This document shows positions 1 to 6,263 of a DNA stretch of 6,318 bases, in pieces (the stretch's first letter is position 1; every line of letters begins with the position of its first letter). Where the stretch lies: assembly GCA_022843085.1 (NCBI GenBank), contig JALHOI010000075.1:3625-9942 (forward strand). The letters are read 5' to 3'. The stretch comes from Pseudobdellovibrionaceae bacterium. Lineage in GTDB: Bacteria > Bdellovibrionota > Bdellovibrionia > Bdellovibrionales > JAMPXM01. The notes under the pieces are model-generated. The model worked only from the letters and a program-made list of their open reading frames with translations. It had not been told where the DNA came from and searched no databases. Position numbers and translations under genes: made by a program.

Positions 1-1
1 C

Positions 2-838
2 GGCCGATCAATTCCGCTTCAAATGAATCTGGCGCTGCTCCAAGACGACCGGGGGCAAGAGCTCGGAAAGGTTTTGGTCTTCGACGATTTGACGATGCTT
101 CAGAACGCTCAACGCGCAGCCGCGTGGACTGAAGTTGCGCGCCGAATTGCCCACGAAATTAAGAATCCACTGACACCCATTAAACTTTCGGCTCAGCGAC
201 TGGAAAAAAAGTTTGGGGCTCAAATTCAAGATCCGGCTTTTTCATCTTGTATCGGCATGATTATACGGCAAACCGACGACCTCAAACGACTTGTAAATGA
301 GTTTTCGAACTTCGCGCGCATGCCACAAACTCGTCCGGTTTCGGCCTCACTTGCGAAAGTGGTTGAAGAAGCTGCAAATCTGTTTCGAGAAGCGCATGGC
401 CACCAGGAAAATCGTCCTGACCTGCAGTTCACGGTCGATCAAGATTCGGGACTTCCCGAGTTCCGATTTGATCCCGACCAAATCAAACGTGTGTTGATCA
501 ACCTTTTGGACAATGCCGTTGCAGCCGTCAGCGACGTTCCCGAGCCGCGGATCATGATTCGCACGCAGTACGACAGTCTGCTCAAGCTTGTTCGCGTTTC
601 GATCAACGACAACGGCAGTGGTATTCCACTGTCTGACCGCGACCGCGTCTTTGAGCCCTATTTTTCAACCAAAGAGAGCGGAACAGGTCTTGGTCTCGCA
701 ATTGTACGCCGGATTGTTGAGGATCATAATGGCTTCATACGTGCACTTCCGAATGAGCCTCAAGGTACGCGTATCCTCGTCGAACTCCCGGTCGCCGACC
801 TCGATGCGTCGGCGACCAACCGCTTGGCCAATCACTAG
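2..838 (+). CDS. ntrY: NtrY-like sensor histidine kinase, C-terminal part (5' end outside window)
   Basis: This is the kinase core of a membrane-type sensor that would autophosphorylate on histidine and pass the phosphate to the response regulator encoded next to it. The frame is open to the left edge, so the ATG at 23 is internal and any sensor, membrane, HAMP and PAS regions lie upstream. Counting from that Met, the sequence shows the dimerisation/H-box AHEIKNPLTP with the phospho-acceptor His44. The N-box follows with Asn160 and Asn164, then the G1 box DNGSGIP (Asp196), the F-box around Phe210-Phe214 and the G2 box GTGLGLAI (220-227). All catalytic ATP-binding (HATPase_c) motifs are intact. 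The segment VFDDLTMLQNAQRAAAWTEVARRIAHEIKNPLTPIKLSAQR before and through the H-box is characteristic of NtrY rather than NtrB; this is recognition from memory. The gene ends at TAG 836-838, 56 bases before the preferred regulator start. The signal it senses cannot be read from this fragment. Confidence 0.92.
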   Translation, partial: GRSIPLQMNLALLQDDRGQELGKVLVFDDLTMLQNAQRAAAWTEVARRIAHEIKNPLTPIKLSAQRLEKKFGAQIQDPAFSSCIGMIIRQTDDLKRLVNEFSNFARMPQTRPVSASLAKVVEEAANLFREAHGHQENRPDLQFTVDQDSGLPEFRFDPDQIKRVLINLLDNAVAAVSDVPEPRIMIRTQYDSLLKLVRVSINDNGSGIPLSDRDRVFEPYFSTKESGTGLGLAIVRRIVEDHNGFIRALPNEPQGTRILVELPVADLDASATNRLANH

Positions 839-852
839 CTAGGTGCTACGTT

Positions 853-873
853 CACTTTCTATACTGAAAAGTG
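853..873. repeat. Short inverted repeat in the ntrY-ntrX gap
   Basis: CACTTT (853-858) and AAAGTG (868-873) are perfect 6-base inverted arms separated by 9 bases. The spacer contains TATACT (861-865 with the preceding T), which resembles a -10 hexamer, but no credible -35 lies at the right distance. The element could be a weak operator or an RNA hairpin ahead of the regulator gene, or simply chance. It also covers the GTG at 871, which is one reason not to use that codon as the start. Confidence 0.3.
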
Positions 874-881
874 ATGTTCCC

Positions 882-888
882 GAAAGGA
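882..888 (+). promoter_or_regulatory. Ribosome binding site deciding the ntrX start
   Basis: GAAAGGA lies six bases before GTG 895, a good Shine-Dalgarno match at good spacing. The longer in-frame alternatives, GTG 871 and ATG 874, have no comparable purine-rich site upstream (the preceding bases are CTTTCTATACTGAAAA). Starting at 895 gives an N-terminus MTTPIPGAKILVIDDE, which puts the receiver domain about nine residues from the start, as is normal for the family. Confidence 0.65.
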
Positions 889-894
889 TACGAC

Positions 895-2280
895 GTGACC
901 ACACCGATTCCCGGCGCAAAAATCTTAGTCATTGATGACGAGTCGGCTATTCGCGAAACACTGTCGGCGAGCCTCATAGACGAAGGTTACGACGTGCGAA
1001 GTGCTCGTTCGGGTGACGAAGGGCTTCGAATGCTTGAAGAGTTTCGACCCTCGATCGTTTATCTCGACATTTGGATGCCGGGTTCGATGGACGGCCTCGA
1101 TGTGCTGAAAGAAGCTCGGCCGAAGTCGAACTTTTGCGAATTTGTGATGATGTCGGGTCACGGCACGATCGAAACTGCCGTAAAGGCAGTCAAGCTCGGG
1201 GCGTGGGACTTTGTTGAAAAGCCGCTCTCGATCGATCGGATACTGATCCTCGCCAAAAATATTCTTCAGGTCCAGAGCGAGCGCGGTGAGAAAAATGCGC
1301 TACTCAACAAACTTCGCAAAAACATAGCGATTGTAGGCGAAGCGACGACTATGATGGGTTTAAAGCAGCTGATCGCTCGTGTGGCCGCCTCGAACTCTTG
1401 GGTCTTGATCACCGGTGAAAACGGAACCGGAAAAGAGTTAGTCGCCCAGAATATCCATTATTTGAGTTCGCGAGCCTCGCGGCCCTTTGTCGACGTGAAT
1501 TGTGCCGCTATACCTGAAGATTTGATCGAGAGTGAGCTTTTCGGCCATGAAAAAGGCGCCTTTACCGGAGCCGAGCGCGCGCGAAAAGGTAAGTTCGACC
1601 ACGCAAATGGGGGAACGATCTTTCTCGATGAAATCGGCGACATGAGTTTAAAAACTCAGGCGAAAATTCTTCGAATTCTTCAGGAAAAGCGTTTCACGCG
1701 TGTGGGAAGCGAAGAAGCCATCGAAGTCGATGTGCGGGTTATCGCTGCGACGAATAAAAATCTCGAGGTCGAAATTAAAGAGGGTCGTTTTCGCGAAGAC
1801 CTTTACTACAGATTGAATGTCATCCCGTGCCATGTTCCGTCGCTTCGCGAACGGATTTCAGACATTCCGGCGCTCGTTCAACATTTTAGCGAACTGTTCG
1901 CGCGCGATGGTGGATTTCGACTGAAGCAATTTTCAGATGATGCTCTTGCGAAGCTTGTTGCCCACCCGTGGCCTGGCAACGTTCGCGAGCTGCGGAACTT
2001 TATCGAACGGGTTTATATCTTAACGCCAAGCGAGTTTGTTGACGTTCATGATCTTCGATTCGCAGGCCTCTCGAGCCTGTCAGGAAGCGGCGGTGGTGGC
2101 GTCGACGAAATCGATAATTTCCGCGAAGCGCGCGCAAAGTTTGAGAAAGAATATCTTTTAAGAAAAATCTCAGAAAACAAAGGCAACATCTCGAAGACGG
2201 CCGAATCGATCGGACTCGAGCGCAGCTATTTACATCGCAAAATCAAAGGTTACGGTATCGATGTTGAGGAGATCGTCTAA
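895..2280 (+). CDS. ntrX: NtrX-like sigma54-dependent response regulator
   Basis: This is a cytoplasmic transcription regulator, presumably phosphorylated by the adjacent kinase. From GTG 895 it has 461 residues, the usual size for NtrX. The receiver domain (about 8-125) has the acidic pair Asp14/Asp15, phospho-acceptor Asp58 in YLDIWMPGSMDGL, conserved Ser87 and Lys109. The AAA+ domain (about 147-380) has Walker A GENGTGKE (174-181), the sigma54-contacting loop GAFTGA (221-226), Walker B FLDEIGD (243-249), VRVIAATN and the sensor II region WPGNVREL. A Gly/Ser-rich linker leads to a Fis-type helix-turn-helix at about 430-452 (GNISKTAESIGLERSYLHRKIK), typical of NtrX. All residues needed for ATP hydrolysis and sigma54 activation are present. 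The receiver loop after Asp58 is slightly longer than in NtrC, again as in NtrX. Its stop TAA shares an A with the proS start. Target promoters are unknown; I saw no clear -24/-12 sigma54 promoter in this window. ATG 874 or GTG 871 would add seven or eight residues. Confidence 0.92.
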   Translation: MTTPIPGAKILVIDDESAIRETLSASLIDEGYDVRSARSGDEGLRMLEEFRPSIVYLDIWMPGSMDGLDVLKEARPKSNFCEFVMMSGHGTIETAVKAVKLGAWDFVEKPLSIDRILILAKNILQVQSERGEKNALLNKLRKNIAIVGEATTMMGLKQLIARVAASNSWVLITGENGTGKELVAQNIHYLSSRASRPFVDVNCAAIPEDLIESELFGHEKGAFTGAERARKGKFDHANGGTIFLDEIGDMSLKTQAKILRILQEKRFTRVGSEEAIEVDVRVIAATNKNLEVEIKEGRFREDLYYRLNVIPCHVPSLRERISDIPALVQHFSELFARDGGFRLKQFSDDALAKLVAHPWPGNVRELRNFIERVYILTPSEFVDVHDLRFAGLSSLSGSGGGGVDEIDNFREARAKFEKEYLLRKISENKGNISKTAESIGLERSYLHRKIKGYGIDVEEIV

Positions 2281-4058
2281 TGCGTTGGTCCAAAGCTCAC
2301 CTGTTTACACTTAAAGATGCGCCGAACGATGCCGAAATTCCCAGCCACAAATTGATGTCTCGTGCGGGGATGATAAAGAAGGTCGGGCCTGGCCTCTACA
2401 CCTACGGCAATCTCGCATTGCGATCGATTCGCAAGCTTGAGCGAATCATCCGCGAAGAGTTGAACAAACGGGGTGCGCAAGAAGTTCTGATGCCGATGGT
2501 TCAGCCCGCTGAACTTTGGCAAGAGACGAATCGTTGGAAAGAGATGGGTGACGGCCTACTAAAATTTAAAAATCGAAATGGTCATGATTTCTGTTTGGGT
2601 GCAACCCACGAAGAGGTCATAACCGACTACGTCCGGAACGACATTAAGTCGTATCGTGATCTACCGGCCAACCTCTATCAAATTCAAACGAAGTATCGAG
2701 ACGAGATTCGTCCACGGTTCGGGCTGATGCGCGGTCGCGAGTTTATCATGAAAGACGCGTACTCGTTCGACGCCGATGAAAAAGGCGCACTCATCAACTA
2801 TGACTTAATGTATGACGCCTACAAGGCGATCTTTACTCGGCTCGGGCTCGACTTTCGAATCGTAGAAGCCGACGCAGGTAATATCGGCGGAAGCAAGACC
2901 CACGAGTTTCAAGTACTCGCTGAGGCCGGCGAAGATCACTTAATGGTTTGCGACACTTGTGACTTTGCCGCAAACGTAGAAGTGGCTCCAGCGAAAAGTG
3001 TAAGTTCGCCGAAAATGGCGACGACGAAGCCACCACTTTTGCCGATGGAAGCGTTTGAAACAAAAGGCTTAAAGTCAATCGGCACACTTTCGAAGTCGCT
3101 AGGTATTCCTGAAAATCAGCTTGTGAAAACAATGTTCTTCTCGATGAATGAAGGGGCCGATCCCGCCGATAAATCGGTGAAGCCCGTTGCGGTCTGTCTC
3201 GCCGGCGACGATGAAGTTAACCCCGTGAAACTTAAAAATGCGCTGGGAATGTCGAATCCGCCGCTGATGCTGACGGACCAAGAAGTCAAAGACGCGACAG
3301 GGGCTTGGCCAGGAAGCTGTGGTCCGGTCGGCCTTAAGTTTCCGGTTTACATCGATACGGCGATTCAGCACTTTTCAAACTTCGTCGTCGGCGCCAACAA
3401 AGATGCGGAGCATTTTAGAAACGTAAACTTCGACCGCGACTTTAAGGCGACAAAGTCAGCCGACCTTCGTTTGGCTAAAACGGGAATGGCATGTCCGACG
3501 TGCGCCAAAGTAGGTCGCACGGGTGCCTACAAGTCGTTTCGCGGAATCGAAGTCGGCCACGTCTTTTACCTCGGGACCAAGTACTCAAAAGCCATGCACG
3601 CAACTTACCTGACGGCCGAGGGTACGCCGACGCCGATCGAGATGGGTTGCTACGGAATCGGAGTTTCGCGCACGGTTCAGGCGGCGATTGAACAATCGCA
3701 CGACGCGGACGGAATTGTCTGGCCTCACGGTATTGCGCCGTTTGATGTCCACATTGCTGTGCTAGATCCCGACCAAGAAGAAGTTCGCCAATCGGCTGAA
3801 GTTCTGTATCGCGATCTTGAAAGTCACGGGTTCGACGTTCTGCTCGATGATCGGTCTGAACGAGCTGGAGTTAAATTCAAAGACGCAGACCTGCTGGGTA
3901 TGCCGGTCCGGGTGAATATTGGTGCACGAGGTTTAAAAGAAGGCATCGTCGAACTTGTCACGCGAAAAACTAAAACGGTCGACAAAGTCAAAGCGGAAGA
4001 GGCGACTGAGAAAATCGCGGCACTTTTCAAAGCGATTCGGTCAGGAAAAAACGCGTGA
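2280..4058 (+). CDS. proS: Prolyl-tRNA synthetase (bacterial type with editing insertion)
   Basis: This class II aminoacyl-tRNA synthetase charges tRNA-Pro with proline in the cytoplasm. At 592 residues it matches bacterial enzymes that carry the INS editing domain. Visible elements are motif 1 near 61-76, the TxE loop GATHEE (107-112), motif 2 with Arg140 and the FGLMRGREFIMKDAYSF segment (147-163), and motif 3 GCYGIGVSR (456-464). The YbaK-like INS domain spans about 255-395. Its candidate catalytic lysine is Lys283 in QLVKT, and a GxxxP loop lies at 345-349; this domain hydrolyses mischarged Ala-tRNA-Pro in the known family. The C-terminal HGTP anticodon-binding domain runs from about 485. 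Two Cys pairs, 224/227 and 405/408, flank the insertion and could hold a metal; such pairs vary between bacteria. GAGGAG (2266-2271) is a strong ribosome binding site eight bases before the ATG, which overlaps the ntrX stop by one base (TAATG). The last four bases overlap pyrF. Confidence 0.97.
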   Translation: MRWSKAHLFTLKDAPNDAEIPSHKLMSRAGMIKKVGPGLYTYGNLALRSIRKLERIIREELNKRGAQEVLMPMVQPAELWQETNRWKEMGDGLLKFKNRNGHDFCLGATHEEVITDYVRNDIKSYRDLPANLYQIQTKYRDEIRPRFGLMRGREFIMKDAYSFDADEKGALINYDLMYDAYKAIFTRLGLDFRIVEADAGNIGGSKTHEFQVLAEAGEDHLMVCDTCDFAANVEVAPAKSVSSPKMATTKPPLLPMEAFETKGLKSIGTLSKSLGIPENQLVKTMFFSMNEGADPADKSVKPVAVCLAGDDEVNPVKLKNALGMSNPPLMLTDQEVKDATGAWPGSCGPVGLKFPVYIDTAIQHFSNFVVGANKDAEHFRNVNFDRDFKATKSADLRLAKTGMACPTCAKVGRTGAYKSFRGIEVGHVFYLGTKYSKAMHATYLTAEGTPTPIEMGCYGIGVSRTVQAAIEQSHDADGIVWPHGIAPFDVHIAVLDPDQEEVRQSAEVLYRDLESHGFDVLLDDRSERAGVKFKDADLLGMPVRVNIGARGLKEGIVELVTRKTKTVDKVKAEEATEKIAALFKAIRSGKNA

Positions 4059-4777
4059 ACCCGGGCGCTACCGAACCCCGACTTTTTCTCGCGCTCGATG
4101 TCGACGACGTCGCTCACGCCGAGAGACTCGCCGAGAGTCTGCGCGATACGGGAATCGGCATGAAACTTGGTCCGCGCCTTATGATGCGAGAAGGGCGACG
4201 TTTGGTTGCGCTGATGGCCAAGCACAGCCCGGTTTTTGTCGACTGTAAGCACTTCGACATCCCGTCGACCATGGAGGCCGCGGTTCGAACAGCTTTCGAC
4301 ACCGGCGCTCAGTACACAACAATTCACGCGCTTGCAGGACCCGAAGCGCTCGCCAAAATGGCGACGCTCGAGGCCGAGCTTCAGCGTGAACGACCGTTCC
4401 GAATTCTTTGCGTCACGGTGCTGACAAGTTTTTCAGACAACACGCTGCCCTTTGGCTTGCGAGATCGCAATCTTGAACGGCTCGTCGAGGGGCTTGCGGA
4501 CGAAGCCTATGCATCGGGTTTAAAATCCTTTGTCTGTTCTTCTCGCGAGGCCGCGCGAATGCGTGGGCTTTTCCCTGACGCATTTCTCGTGACACCGGGA
4601 ATTCGGCCTGCGGGCTCTGCTATTGGCGACCAAATTCGCGTTGAAACACCAGCTCTCGCAGCGAAGGCAGGAGCAAACGCGCTCGTTGTCGGACGTCCAA
4701 TATTGTCGGCGAGCGAACCTCGAGTTGCCGCGATCGCGATTTTAAACGAATTTAGCCAGGCGAGCATTCAACGATGA
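4055..4777 (+). CDS. pyrF: Orotidine 5'-phosphate decarboxylase
   Basis: This enzyme converts orotidine monophosphate to UMP, the last step of de novo pyrimidine nucleotide synthesis, as a cytoplasmic (beta/alpha)8-barrel dimer. It has 240 residues, the usual length of the bacterial PyrF class. The catalytic set is intact: Asp15 in FLALDVD, Lys37, then Asp63-x-Lys65-x-x-Asp68 in FVDCKHFDIPST. The phosphate-binding segments are also present: VTPGIRP (179-185) and VVGRPI (211-216). The phosphate loop after PGIRP reads AGSAIGDQIRV, close to the common GDDQKRV form. The start is GTG 4055 inside a GTGA overlap with the proS stop. AGGAAA (4043-4048) lies six bases upstream and supports this choice. 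No other pyr genes are present in the window, so pyrimidine genes appear dispersed and pyrF seems driven by the shared operon rather than by a pyrimidine-specific leader. Confidence 0.95.
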   Translation: MNPGATEPRLFLALDVDDVAHAERLAESLRDTGIGMKLGPRLMMREGRRLVALMAKHSPVFVDCKHFDIPSTMEAAVRTAFDTGAQYTTIHALAGPEALAKMATLEAELQRERPFRILCVTVLTSFSDNTLPFGLRDRNLERLVEGLADEAYASGLKSFVCSSREAARMRGLFPDAFLVTPGIRPAGSAIGDQIRVETPALAAKAGANALVVGRPILSASEPRVAAIAILNEFSQASIQR

Positions 4778-5697
4778 AACGTTCAATTCGAAAACCTGCA
4801 AAGAAAGACGCCGGTCGTGCAAGTTCGAACTTCCAAAAGGGGCGTGCGTTGCCAGCCAAGGCTGCTGCTTCTTCGGCGATTCATCGTCCCGTTCAAAATC
4901 CGCCGCGTTCAGCTTCGAAGAAGATGAGCCCGGCTTTTCAATTGAACGGCAAAGAGCGACTTTCCCTCGGTATCCATTCGGTTCGCGAGGCTCTAAAAAT
5001 CAGGCCTCACGCCGTCAAACGCCTAGGGCTTCGTGAAGACTATCTGCGAGCGCCGCAGCTCAAAGAATTGGCCGATCTTGCAGAGGCTTCAAAAGTTGAA
5101 ATCAAACCTTTAACAGCCGGCGAGCTCGATGCGATTGGGTCGGGTCACCAAGGCACAGCCGCCATCCTCAATGAGACACCGACGTTCAAGTTGAACGATG
5201 TGAAGGATCTACCTCGTTGTGTTTTGATCGCCTGCGACGGAATCGAAGATCCCACAAACCTCGGCGCTATTTTGCGGTCGGCTTGGTTGCTCGGTGCAAA
5301 GGGTGTTTTGCTGCCGCAAGACCGCAGCGTGTCCCTCACGACCGCAGCAGCAAAGGTGGCAAGTGGTGGTGCCGAACATGTACCGGTCGAAATTTGTTCC
5401 AATCTTCCTCGCGAGCTTGAATTGCTGCGAGAGGCTGGCTTCTGGATTTTCGGACTCGCAGAAAAGGGCACCGGATTTCCCTGGGAATTTAGGCTGCCCG
5501 AAAAACTGGTCTGGGTCATCGGATCCGAATCATCCGGCCTTAGGGTCTCGGTCGAGCGCGCCTGCGACGAGCTTGTCAAGTTGCCCCAGGTTCCGGGAGG
5601 TTCAAGCTTCAACGCTGCAGTTTCGGCCTCGATGGCGCTTTATGAATCTGCGCGGCAGCACGGTCTTGCCTCTCAAGCTCCCCATTCGGCGTCCTAA
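4774..5697 (+). CDS. rlmB: SpoU/TrmH-family RNA 2'-O-methyltransferase, RlmB-like
   Basis: This is a knotted (SPOUT) methyltransferase using S-adenosylmethionine to methylate a ribose 2'-OH. RlmB of E. coli modifies G2251 in the peptidyl-transferase P loop of 23S rRNA, and that is the best guess here. Residues about 63-136 form the SpoU substrate-binding domain (LGIHSVREAL to QGTAAILNE). Residues about 148-293 form the catalytic domain: motif 1 DPTNLGAILRSA with Asn162 and Arg168, motif 2 VIGSESSGLR with Glu252, and motif 3 PGGSSFNAAVSASMALYE with Asn280. Motif 3 departs somewhat from the common SLNVSVA form, so the exact rRNA or tRNA target is uncertain. Residues 1-57 are basic and low in complexity, rich in Lys, Arg, Ala and Ser, making 307 residues against about 245-250 for E. 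coli RlmB. ATG 4774 overlaps the pyrF stop (ATGA), with a weak AGGCGAG (4758-4764) upstream. ATG 4924 would give a 257-residue core protein but has a poorer ribosome binding site. Confidence 0.88.
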   Translation: MKRSIRKPAKKDAGRASSNFQKGRALPAKAAASSAIHRPVQNPPRSASKKMSPAFQLNGKERLSLGIHSVREALKIRPHAVKRLGLREDYLRAPQLKELADLAEASKVEIKPLTAGELDAIGSGHQGTAAILNETPTFKLNDVKDLPRCVLIACDGIEDPTNLGAILRSAWLLGAKGVLLPQDRSVSLTTAAAKVASGGAEHVPVEICSNLPRELELLREAGFWIFGLAEKGTGFPWEFRLPEKLVWVIGSESSGLRVSVERACDELVKLPQVPGGSSFNAAVSASMALYESARQHGLASQAPHSAS

Positions 5698-5737
5698 ACT
5701 GATGGTCCGGCTTGCTGACGCCAGTTCATTTCTGTAG

Positions 5738-5757
5738 AGCGTAGCAAAGCGAAGCTT
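5738..5757. repeat. Degenerate spacer motif, copy 1 (upstream of tRNA-Thr)
   Basis: AGCGTAG (5738-5744) is followed seven bases later by AAGCTT (5752-5757). The same two blocks occur with an eight-base gap before tRNA-Tyr at 6147-6167. The pair could be a shared element of non-coding spacer or coincidence; no function is assigned. Confidence 0.25.
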
Positions 5758-5842
5758 GCTCAAGTTAAGAGCAGAGATTTTCTCGCTCGGCCGACCGAAT
5801 CGCGAACATGATCGACAAGATGGTCCCCCGCGCGGAAAGTCT

Positions 5843-5870
5843 TTGACTCGGTTCTTCAAGGTCCTCTAAA
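5843..5870 (+). promoter_or_regulatory. Candidate sigma70-type promoter for the tRNA genes
   Basis: TTGACT (5843-5848) matches five of six positions of the -35 consensus, and TCTAAA (5865-5870) matches four of six of the -10 consensus, with a 16-base spacer. Transcription would start near 5877, about 60 bases before tRNA-Thr. This is the best promoter-like pair in the 242-base region between the methyltransferase stop and the tRNA. The rest of that region (5698-5842) shows no gene, no strong ribosome binding site and no convincing terminator. The tRNAs could also be read through from the upstream operon. Confidence 0.5.
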
Positions 5871-5939
5871 TGGTCGTTCGTTCATCGGCTTGATACGTTT
5901 TTTGAATTTGTGAACGTTTGCTTTCGCCGCTCGTTTTTC

Positions 5940-6015
5940 GCTGGTTTAGCTCAATTGGTAGAGCAGCTGATTTGTAATCAGCAGGTTGCGGGTTCGAGTC
6001 CCATAACCAGCTCCA
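5940..6015 (+). tRNA. tRNA-Thr (anticodon TGT)
   Basis: The 76 bases fold as a cloverleaf. The acceptor arms are GCTGGTT (5940-5946) and AACCAGC (6005-6011), with discriminator T 6012 and encoded CCA 6013-6015. The D arm contains AGCTCAATTGGTAGAGC. The anticodon stem is GCTGA/TCAGC (5966-5970, 5978-5982) around loop TTTGTAA, giving anticodon TGT at 5973-5975, which reads ACA and likely other ACN threonine codons. The variable loop has five bases and the T loop is TTCGAGT (5993-5999). The T stem has one C-A mismatch (5989/6003) and one G-T pair, which from memory is not unusual in tRNA-Thr genes. Mature function looks intact. Confidence 0.97.
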
Positions 6016-6023
6016 TTTCTCCT

Positions 6024-6038
6024 CCGAGGCTTCCTCGG
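6024..6038 (+). other. Short perfect stem-loop after tRNA-Thr
   Basis: CCGAGG (6024-6029) and CCTCGG (6033-6038) are perfect complements around a CTT loop, beginning eight bases after the tRNA-Thr CCA. The six-base GC-rich stem should form in RNA, but no T tract follows (the next bases are CTGATAG). It is therefore a poor intrinsic terminator and may instead mark a processing site in a tRNA-Thr/tRNA-Tyr precursor. The rest of the spacer, 6039-6178, shows no gene or clear promoter. Confidence 0.45.
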
Positions 6039-6146
6039 CTGATAGTGGATCGGAAAAAACGGTCGGTGACGAGCAAACGCGAGCGATCAGAAGCGAGTCT
6101 GGTCTGAACGAGAGATCGATGCATTCCGCGGGTCGGTATCGTTTGA

Positions 6147-6167
6147 AGCGTAGAAGCCGTAAAGCTT
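6147..6167. repeat. Degenerate spacer motif, copy 2 (upstream of tRNA-Tyr)
   Basis: AGCGTAG (6147-6153) and AAGCTT (6162-6167) repeat the two blocks seen at 5738-5757, ending 11 bases before tRNA-Tyr. Spacing to the tRNA differs greatly between the copies (182 bases for copy 1), which argues against a common promoter or processing role. Confidence 0.25.
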
Positions 6168-6178
6168 TGGGCTAGAGC

Positions 6179-6263
6179 GGAGAGGTACCCAAGTGGCCAA
6201 CGGGGGAAGACTGTAAATCTTCTGGCTCTGCCTTCGCAGGTTCGAATCCTGCCCTCTCCACCA
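6179..6263 (+). tRNA. tRNA-Tyr (anticodon GTA)
   Basis: This 85-base class II tRNA has acceptor arms GGAGAGG (6179-6185) and CCTCTCC (6253-6259), discriminator A 6260 and encoded CCA 6261-6263. The anticodon stem GAAGA/TCTTC encloses the loop CTGTAAA with anticodon GTA at 6213-6215, reading TAT and TAC. A long variable arm (about 6221-6235) follows, as expected for bacterial tRNA-Tyr, then the T arm GCAGG-TTCGAAT-CCTGC. The D-arm segment CCCAAGTGGCCAACGGGG is also typical. It lies 163 bases after tRNA-Thr on the same strand, so the two may share a precursor. In many bacteria such a Thr-Tyr cluster continues with tRNA-Gly, tRNA-Thr and tuf; that part would be beyond the window. Confidence 0.97.

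Noticed and set aside
3824..4327. A 167-codon reading frame on the - strand across the proS/pyrF junction
   Set aside because: It is antisense to two clearly identified genes, shows no recognisable domain, and is explained by their codon bias.
5145..5612. A 155-codon reading frame on the - strand inside rlmB
   Set aside because: It lies wholly opposite the conserved methyltransferase domain and has no family resemblance; it is a shadow frame.
5787..5794. Eight-base palindrome TCGGCCGA in the spacer after rlmB
   Set aside because: It is too short and isolated to support an operator or attachment site.
5602..5859. An 85-codon - strand frame reaching into the spacer after rlmB
   Set aside because: Much of it is antisense to rlmB and the rest is unremarkable spacer; no ribosome binding site or domain supports it.
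5879..5903. Possible intrinsic terminator: CGT/ATC pairing with GAT/ACG followed by six T bases
   Set aside because: The stem is only two 3-base blocks with a two-base bulge, and it would sit just after the predicted tRNA promoter, where a terminator makes little sense.
5989..6003. C-A mismatch in the T stem and a T discriminator base in tRNA-Thr, as signs of a pseudogene
   Set aside because: All other stems and the anticodon loop are perfect, CCA is encoded, and from memory very similar tRNA-Thr sequences occur in other bacteria.
5910..6107. A 65-codon + strand reading frame containing GLAQLVEQLICNQQVAGSSP
   Set aside because: This is the well-known false peptide produced by translating a tRNA gene; the frame runs straight through tRNA-Thr.
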